Assembly (NCBI GenBank): GCA_965230485.1
Contig: CBDDLA010000001.1
Location: forward strand, 1-64,000
Origin: Putridiphycobacter sp965230485
GTDB taxonomy: Bacteria > Bacteroidota > Bacteroidia > Flavobacteriales_D > Crocinitomicaceae
Length of the DNA: 64,000 nt
Direction: 5' to 3'
Part shown: piece by piece, positions 59,237 to 64,000 of the stretch
Layout of the letters: every line of letters begins with the position of its first letter
How positions within the stretch are numbered: position 1 is the stretch's first letter
The notes under the pieces: generated by a model
Database searches by the model: none
What the model saw: the letters and a program-made list of their open reading frames with translations, nothing else
What the model was told of the DNA's origin: nothing
Translations under genes and position numbers: made by a program

Positions 59237-60478
59237 ATGAAGCTGTCATTATTGGTGTGCTTAACGGTATTGGTGAATGGAGTTTGGTCACAAACAACTG
59301 TTAAAGCTGCTTTTTTAGGTAATAGTTATACCTACTATAACGATTTGCCCAATTTAATAGATAGTTTGGCCAATGCCAACGGAGATGACCTTATTCATGG
59401 ACAAAATACACCAGGTGGTTATACTTTAAATGGTCATTCTACAAATACAGCTAGCCTTAACCTACTAAAGGCTGATACCTGGGATTTTGTGATCTTGCAG
59501 GACCAAAGTCAATTACCATCTTTTCCATATGGTCAAGTTATTGTAGATGTTTATCCGAAAGCAAAAATTTTATGCGATTCTATCCGCTCAGCGAACGCAT
59601 GTGCCATCCCCGTTTTTTACAATACATGGGGTAGGCAAAATGGAGATGCCCAATGGGACTCAATCAACACATTTGAAAAAATGAATAATCGCCTCTATTC
59701 AGCATATAATTATATGGCTACTGAAAACAGCGGGATACTAGGGCCAGTTGGTCTGGCTTTTAAGCGGGTTTATGATGATGTTTCCCCTGTGGTCAGTCAC
59801 GCTAGCTTATATAATCCTGATGGTTCTCACCCGTCTATATTTGGCTCTTATTTGGCTGCTTGCATTTTCTATAATACACTTTTTAGCACTAATGCTTTAG
59901 GCAATAACTATTTACCAAATGGAATGACGCAAAGTGAAGCCGATTATTTACAGCAAATAGCTTCAAACACTATGTACATGGCCACAAGCCCAATTTTTGA
60001 TTATACATACCCTATTGCATCATTTACGGTTGCAACATCAGGCAATCAAATTACAATTGATAATACAAGCAAGCATGCTTTTACCTATTTATGGGATTTC
60101 GGAGATGGTAATTCATCTATAGATGAGGAGCCGACTCACTCTTATGCTCAAGCCAATAGCTATACTATCCATTTAACAGCTTCCTATTGCAGTAGGTCGT
60201 CAACTTATCAACAATCAGTAACCATTGATCCTTTGTCGATAGCAGAGTTTTCGGAACAAACTTTAATGTATCCCAATCCAACCAAGGGTCTGCTAAACAT
60301 TAAATCAGCCGGTACAGAATCAATTGAAATAATAGATGTAGATGGGAAAATAGTGACTCAAAAAGCCATCAGCAAAGGAATTGAAACATTAGATTTAACA
60401 GAACTACCTTCTGGAATTTATTTTGTAAAATTAACCAGTAACGAAGGAAATCTAGTTAAAAAGCTAATCAAAGAATAA
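59237..60478 (+). CDS. Secreted SGNH-like hydrolase with PKD and T9SS type A sorting domains
   Basis: The signal peptide (MKLSLLVCLTVLVNGVWS) precedes an SGNH/DUF4886-like domain. The first block is FLGNSYTYYNDLP, where GNS holds the putative nucleophile Ser; then comes FVILQDQSQLP, then SHASLYNPDGSHPS with the Asp-x-x-His pair. A PKD domain (YLWDFGDGNSS, ~280-330) follows. The last ~75 residues are a type A sorting domain with YPNPTKGLLNI and LPSGIYFVKL, ending KKLIKE. It should act at the cell surface on an ester substrate; the substrate is unknown. Confidence 0.85.
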   Translation: MKLSLLVCLTVLVNGVWSQTTVKAAFLGNSYTYYNDLPNLIDSLANANGDDLIHGQNTPGGYTLNGHSTNTASLNLLKADTWDFVILQDQSQLPSFPYGQVIVDVYPKAKILCDSIRSANACAIPVFYNTWGRQNGDAQWDSINTFEKMNNRLYSAYNYMATENSGILGPVGLAFKRVYDDVSPVVSHASLYNPDGSHPSIFGSYLAACIFYNTLFSTNALGNNYLPNGMTQSEADYLQQIASNTMYMATSPIFDYTYPIASFTVATSGNQITIDNTSKHAFTYLWDFGDGNSSIDEEPTHSYAQANSYTIHLTASYCSRSSTYQQSVTIDPLSIAEFSEQTLMYPNPTKGLLNIKSAGTESIEIIDVDGKIVTQKAISKGIETLDLTELPSGIYFVKLTSNEGNLVKKLIKE

Positions 60479-60479
60479 A

Positions 60480-61196
60480 TTAAGTTATTGCTGTATAGGG
60501 CAGAGCTTTATTATGAAAATCTTTGGTTAATTCAACATAAGCTTTACTGTAAAGTCCGCTAGAGTACTTGACAATCATCCGATTTTTTGTTGTTTGACCT
60601 ACAACTTTTCTTGAAAAATGGACCAAATGTCGGAATGGCTGTTTTAACTCCGTTTCCAGAATGAGGACCTTTTGAGAAAACAAATTATTTTTCCTTGCCA
60701 TTGTAAGGTGCTTATCTAATAAATGAGAAGGAAAAATTACGCAAAAATGACCATTTTGATCTAATAATCTATTTACGTGGTGATATAAATCTGTAATGTT
60801 TAAATCAACGGTATGTCGGACATTATTTTTTGAGGAATCATCACTTAGTGTGTCATTGTCAAAGTAGGGCGGATTAGCAATAATCAAATCAAATAGCTGC
60901 TCGTTTTTAAAATCTTGTAGCTTAGCATTGAATGCATTGAGTCGATTATTAAATCTGCTATTTTCAAAATTACTTTTTGCTTCTTGATAGGATTCAACAT
61001 TGGGTTCAATACCTATAATTTGCGCGCTTTCAAATTTTTGGGCTTGCATTAAAGCTAGTACACCAGTACCTGTACCAATATCAAGAATGTGATGATAAAT
61101 ACCGCTTGTCCAGGCTCCCAAAATCATTGAATCTGTCCCCACTTTATGGGTGTTAATTTTTTGTTCAATGTCGAATTGCCTGAATTTAAAAATCAT
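60480..61196 (-). CDS. trmN6: tRNA1(Val) (adenine(37)-N6)-methyltransferase
   Basis: TrmN6 (YfiC) methylates A37 of tRNA1(Val). SAM motif I DIGTGTGVLAL is at ~39-49 and the catalytic NPPY at 108-111. The N-terminal QKINTHKVGTDSMILGAW segment is diagnostic for the family. At 238 residues it is complete. It begins five bases downstream of the SulP gene on the minus strand and its stop is one base from the stop of the T9SS hydrolase gene. Confidence 0.93.
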   Translation of the reverse strand: MIFKFRQFDIEQKINTHKVGTDSMILGAWTSGIYHHILDIGTGTGVLALMQAQKFESAQIIGIEPNVESYQEAKSNFENSRFNNRLNAFNAKLQDFKNEQLFDLIIANPPYFDNDTLSDDSSKNNVRHTVDLNITDLYHHVNRLLDQNGHFCVIFPSHLLDKHLTMARKNNLFSQKVLILETELKQPFRHLVHFSRKVVGQTTKNRMIVKYSSGLYSKAYVELTKDFHNKALPYTAIT

Positions 61197-61201
61197 TTCA
61201 T

Positions 61202-62839
61202 CTAAACTGTTTCAGCCTGGTCAGTCATCACATAATATCTTGGGTCATCAATAGCTGTTTCAATGATATCCTTAAATTTTGGACTGGCCTTGATGAGAAT
61301 AGCATCACAATCTGGACTAAGGTGCTTAAGTCGGACTGATTTACCTGCCTTTTCGTACTTTTTAACCAAGTTAAAAATGGCTTCAATTCCTGAATGATCT
61401 GATACTTTCGACTCTATAAAATCAATCTCTATATTTTCTGGATCACCCTGAACATCAAATTTATCATTAAACGCCTGTATAGACCCGAAAAATAATGGTC
61501 CCCAAATGGCATATACTTTGGTTCCATCTTCTTTAAAACTCTTTCTCGCTCGTATACGTTTGGCATTTTCCCAACTGAATACTAATGCTGATACGATTAC
61601 ACCGGCTACTACGGCTATGGCTAAATCAAATATTACCGTTAAACCAGAAACCAAAATAAGTACAAAGGCATCTGCCATTGGAATTTTGCTAATAATTCTA
61701 AAACTGGACCAGGCAAAAGTACCAATAACTACCATAAACATAACACCGACTAATGCTGCTATGGGCACTTGTTCAATTAAGGGTGCAGCAAACAAAATAA
61801 AACAGAGCAGAGCAATAGCTGCAACAATACCTGATAAACGTCCTTTTCCACCTGAATTGACATTAATAATAGATTGACCAATCATGGCACAACCGCCCAT
61901 GCCCCCAAGTAGTCCATTAACAAAATTAGCACTCCCTTGAGCCATACATTCTCTATTGGAATTTCCTCTGGTTTCCGTTAATTCATCAATTAAATTTAAG
62001 GTTAATAAGGATTCAATTAAGCCAATAGCTGCTAGAATAAAAGCATATGGTAATATAAACCAAAGGGTTTTAAAATTCACTGGTATGTGACTAAAAAGGT
62101 CAGTCTGAAAACTTGGAAATTCGCCTTTAATGCCTGCTGTAGGGTCTCCACTACCATCAACAATAAATGATTTAACCGTACTGGTTTCAATACCACCAAT
62201 AATAACAATGGCCGATACAATAATAATAGCAGTTAATGCCGCTGGAATTTTTTTGGTAAGCTTTGGTAGAATAAACATGATAGCCATAGTTAGTCCAACA
62301 AAACCAAGCATGATTAATAGCTCCGGATATGGCAGAAATTGCGTAACCATTTCACCAGTCTCTGTATCTAAGAGTTTTTCTTTAAACATGCCCAATTGAG
62401 ACAAGAAAATTACAATGGCCAGACCGTTTACAAACCCCATCATTACAGGGTGCGGAATTAAACGAATAAACTTACCCAATTTAAGTACGCCAAATAAAAT
62501 TTGTATGATCCCAACTAATAATAACGTAATGAATAGGTATTGAAGACCCAGGTTAGCTTGAGGTGAATCTAATGCTGCACCTAAAGTATTTCCTTCCTTT
62601 ACGAGGCTTACCATTACCACAGCCATAGCACCGGTAGCACCTGAAATCATGCCTGGGCGACCACCAAATATGGAGGTGATAATTCCCATCATAAAGGCAC
62701 CGTATAAGCCTATGAGCGGATCAACTCCGGCCACAAAGGCGAAAGCGACTGCCTCAGGCACCAAAGCTAAAGCCACGGTTAAGCCTGATAAAATTTCGTT
62801 TTTGGCATTCTTGGTTCCTTTTTTGACTAATTCAATCAT
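61202..62839 (-). CDS. SulP-family inorganic anion transporter
   Basis: There are about 11-13 membrane helices: SGLTVALALVPEAVAFAFVAGVDPLIGLYGAF, read as GLTVALALVPEAVAFAFVAG and VDPLIGLYGAFMMG, then GRPGMISGATGAMAVV and GMGGCAMIGQSIINVNSGGKGRLSG. A cytosolic STAS domain follows at ~430-535 (VYAIWGPLFFGSIQAFND, then DHSGIEAIFNLVKKYEKAG). At 545 residues it is typical. SulP proteins move sulfate or bicarbonate; being near cys genes favours sulfate, but it is on the opposite strand and marine SulP often act as bicarbonate transporters. Confidence 0.92.
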   Translation of the reverse strand: MIELVKKGTKNAKNEILSGLTVALALVPEAVAFAFVAGVDPLIGLYGAFMMGIITSIFGGRPGMISGATGAMAVVMVSLVKEGNTLGAALDSPQANLGLQYLFITLLLVGIIQILFGVLKLGKFIRLIPHPVMMGFVNGLAIVIFLSQLGMFKEKLLDTETGEMVTQFLPYPELLIMLGFVGLTMAIMFILPKLTKKIPAALTAIIIVSAIVIIGGIETSTVKSFIVDGSGDPTAGIKGEFPSFQTDLFSHIPVNFKTLWFILPYAFILAAIGLIESLLTLNLIDELTETRGNSNRECMAQGSANFVNGLLGGMGGCAMIGQSIINVNSGGKGRLSGIVAAIALLCFILFAAPLIEQVPIAALVGVMFMVVIGTFAWSSFRIISKIPMADAFVLILVSGLTVIFDLAIAVVAGVIVSALVFSWENAKRIRARKSFKEDGTKVYAIWGPLFFGSIQAFNDKFDVQGDPENIEIDFIESKVSDHSGIEAIFNLVKKYEKAGKSVRLKHLSPDCDAILIKASPKFKDIIETAIDDPRYYVMTDQAETV

Positions 62840-62859
62840 AAGTTTGGCAAATAAAGGCG

Positions 62860-62867
62860 CAAAGATA
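62860..62867 (-). promoter_or_regulatory. -7 element of the SulP gene
   Basis: On the minus strand this reads TATCTTTG, matching TAnnTTTG. The leader to the ATG at 62839 would be about 16-20 bases. No -33 TTG was found. Confidence 0.4.
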
Positions 62868-62975
62868 GTATTTTCATCTACTTTATGTTAAAGTTGGATG
62901 GAGTTTGAACCTTTGTTATTTTTATGAGTAATATATGGTAACCAGACCATACGAATAATTTAAAATACGCAAATA

Positions 62976-63449
62976 ATGAGGATACTAATATTTATAATGA
63001 TCATTCCTTGGCTTACTTTTTCTTGTAGCGCCAATGATAATAAACCAGTTGATCCTCAGCCAGATGATTCACTGAGTAAAATAACACGACAACAAGAAGA
63101 GGCTTTTGAAGCATTAAATACGATTCAAATTACAGGACAACATTTATATTCAACTTTTCCTGGAATAAGTCATGAATGTTTGCCTGCAGATAGTAGTTTT
63201 GTCATATCATCTGATCAATTTTGTACGGTTTTAAAAGCACTTTTAGCAAAATACTATACTGGTATTCCTAAAGAACGACAAGAAGAATTGGCAGAACAAT
63301 CTGCTTTAGCACAAGAAGAATACCTTGTATTACAATGCAATGGTTATATAAATGAATTTGAAACACCAACTAATCAATCAGTACCTTCGTCTGGTTCTTG
63401 GATATTACCAAGAGTACTTGACAGTAGAGATATTATAATAAATTGGTAA
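62976..63449 (+). CDS. Small hypothetical lipoprotein
   Basis: The signal peptide ends with a lipobox (WLTFSC, residue 17), followed by SANDNKPVDPQPDDS, an acidic linker that suggests surface exposure. The mature part is helical with four further Cys (HECLPA, DQFCTVLKALL, LQCNGY) and is not recognised. It ends SWILPRVLDSRDIIINW. Function unknown. It is followed 26 bases later by a VOC protein gene. Confidence 0.65.
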   Translation: MRILIFIMIIPWLTFSCSANDNKPVDPQPDDSLSKITRQQEEAFEALNTIQITGQHLYSTFPGISHECLPADSSFVISSDQFCTVLKALLAKYYTGIPKERQEELAEQSALAQEEYLVLQCNGYINEFETPTNQSVPSSGSWILPRVLDSRDIIINW

Positions 63450-63475
63450 TTTACATTCATTAACCGAAAGTAAAT

Positions 63476-63847
63476 ATGATAAAAAATGAACCCATAATTG
63501 CTGTACATCATGTTCAAAAAAGTTCAAATTGGTATCAAGCATTATTAAATTGTCATAGCGGGCACGGAGGTGATACTTTTGAAATGTTGACAGATTCTAA
63601 AGGAGACATTTTTTTGTGTTTGCACAAATGGGGTGAGCATGAGCATCCAACCCTTTCTAACTCAGAAATTCAGGCAGGCAATGGATTAATTTTATACTTA
63701 AAAGTTGATGACTTGAACAAGGTCTGGGCTAATGCTAAAGTCCTTAATGCGAAAATTGAAGAACCGATTCAAATTAATCCAAATTCTGGAAAAGAGCAGT
63801 TCAGTCTTAGAGATTTAGATGGTTATTACTTAATAATTTCTAAGTAG
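63476..63847 (+). CDS. VOC superfamily (glyoxalase/bleomycin-resistance-like) protein
   Basis: The 123-residue VOC fold has two beta-alpha-beta-beta-beta units. PIIAVHHVQKSSNWYQALL opens the first, FLCLHKWGEHEHP carries the His-rich loop, and GLILYLKVDDLNKVW and FSLRDLDGYYLIIS form the second. His residues in the first strand and the EHEH loop and an acidic residue near the C-terminus could bind a metal. The substrate is unknown, with no evidence for resistance. It sits between two lipoprotein genes. Confidence 0.85.
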   Translation: MIKNEPIIAVHHVQKSSNWYQALLNCHSGHGGDTFEMLTDSKGDIFLCLHKWGEHEHPTLSNSEIQAGNGLILYLKVDDLNKVWANAKVLNAKIEEPIQINPNSGKEQFSLRDLDGYYLIISK

Positions 63848-63857
63848 TTAAGATGGT

Positions 63858-64000
63858 ATGAAAGGGAAGCTAAAATTATTCATTATAGGAACATGTCTGA
63901 TCACGCTTTACGGTTGTGATCTGAAAAAAACAAAAATTGAACAAGCCGAGTGGCTGATTGGTACCTGGGAAAGTCAAACAGAGAGAGGAAGCACTTACGA
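63858..64000 (+). CDS. Lipoprotein, 3' end outside window (DUF6265-like)
   Basis: Starts at ATG 63858. The signal peptide ends at a lipobox (ITLYGC, residue 20). The next residues, AEWLIGTWESQTERGS, resemble the first strand of DUF6265/lipocalin-like lipoproteins. Only 47 codons are visible and the reading frame runs off the window edge. Function unknown. Confidence 0.7.
   Translation, partial: MKGKLKLFIIGTCLITLYGCDLKKTKIEQAEWLIGTWESQTERGSTY

Noticed and set aside
61506..62399. Long antisense frames opposite the SulP gene
   Set aside because: Hydrophobic coding on the other strand generates Ile/Thr/Pro-rich open frames; the composition is typical of shadows.

Overview
The window is a low-GC chromosomal segment (roughly one third G+C by eye) from a member of the Bacteroidota, most likely a marine Flavobacteriia of the Crocinitomicaceae/Cryomorphaceae kind. 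The evidence is: three secreted proteins with type IX secretion C-terminal sorting domains (two type A, one type B); Bacteroidota-restricted families (DUF5606, DUF4494, head-GIN DUF2807, the DUF4295/bL38-like protein after rpmB-rpmG); start regions without clear Shine-Dalgarno sequences; and repeated matches to the Bacteroidota -7 element TAnnTTTG. The family-level assignment is inference. No tRNA, rRNA, CRISPR array, transposase or integrase was seen.

Layout. 1-8 kb: the 3' part of a giant repeat protein whose start lies outside the window, an ApbE flavin transferase, DUF2461 and RarA. 8-14 kb: a tightly overlapping operon (WG-repeat lipoprotein, TonB-like protein, AAC(3)-fold acyltransferase, PLP deaminase/desulfhydrase), then two convergent lipoproteins. 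14-23 kb: a short conserved-looking protein, DUF5606, two divergent S8 proteases, a 42-residue-repeat secreted protein, DUF4494-pdxH, and a DtxR regulator with a ZIP transporter. 23-29 kb: AlkB, a small MscS, HrpB, FkbM and DUF1801. 29-34 kb: an accessory-looking stretch of small secreted proteins, DUF1835, an HxlR/SRPBCC divergent pair and twin SSBs, punctuated by four long imperfect palindromes. 34-41 kb: surface lipoproteins, an AI-2E-family membrane protein, a sigma/anti-sigma operon, DCC, ElbB and a PH-like protein. 41-50 kb: a SUFU-domain protein, a type B T9SS cargo, a TPR protein, an SDR, a formylglycine-generating-enzyme homologue with both catalytic cysteines, and an ArsR/SRPBCC/DUF1801 set. 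50-56 kb: housekeeping rpmB-rpmG-bL38-ftsY-hydrolase-rimO, then beta-barrel proteins. 55.6-63 kb: sulfate assimilation (Rrf2 regulator, DUF2061, cysH, cysD, cysN), a T9SS SGNH/PKD protein, trmN6 and a SulP transporter. The right edge holds a lipoprotein, a VOC protein and the start of another lipoprotein.

Working logic. The sulfate block forms one transcription unit behind a TACATTTG promoter and a CCCTA-N9-TAGGG palindrome, a likely target of the adjacent Rrf2 regulator. The DtxR-ZIP pair is a metal homeostasis unit with a palindrome over its -33 region. HxlR and ArsR each sit on inverted repeats controlling an adjacent SRPBCC gene. The strongest unexplained signal is the 30.0-32.6 kb stretch, where small genes alternate with palindromes that resemble integron attC sites in geometry: long stem, bulges, overlap with the gene's stop codon, and in one case G-T wobble that favours folding of only one DNA strand. 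No integrase is present in the window.
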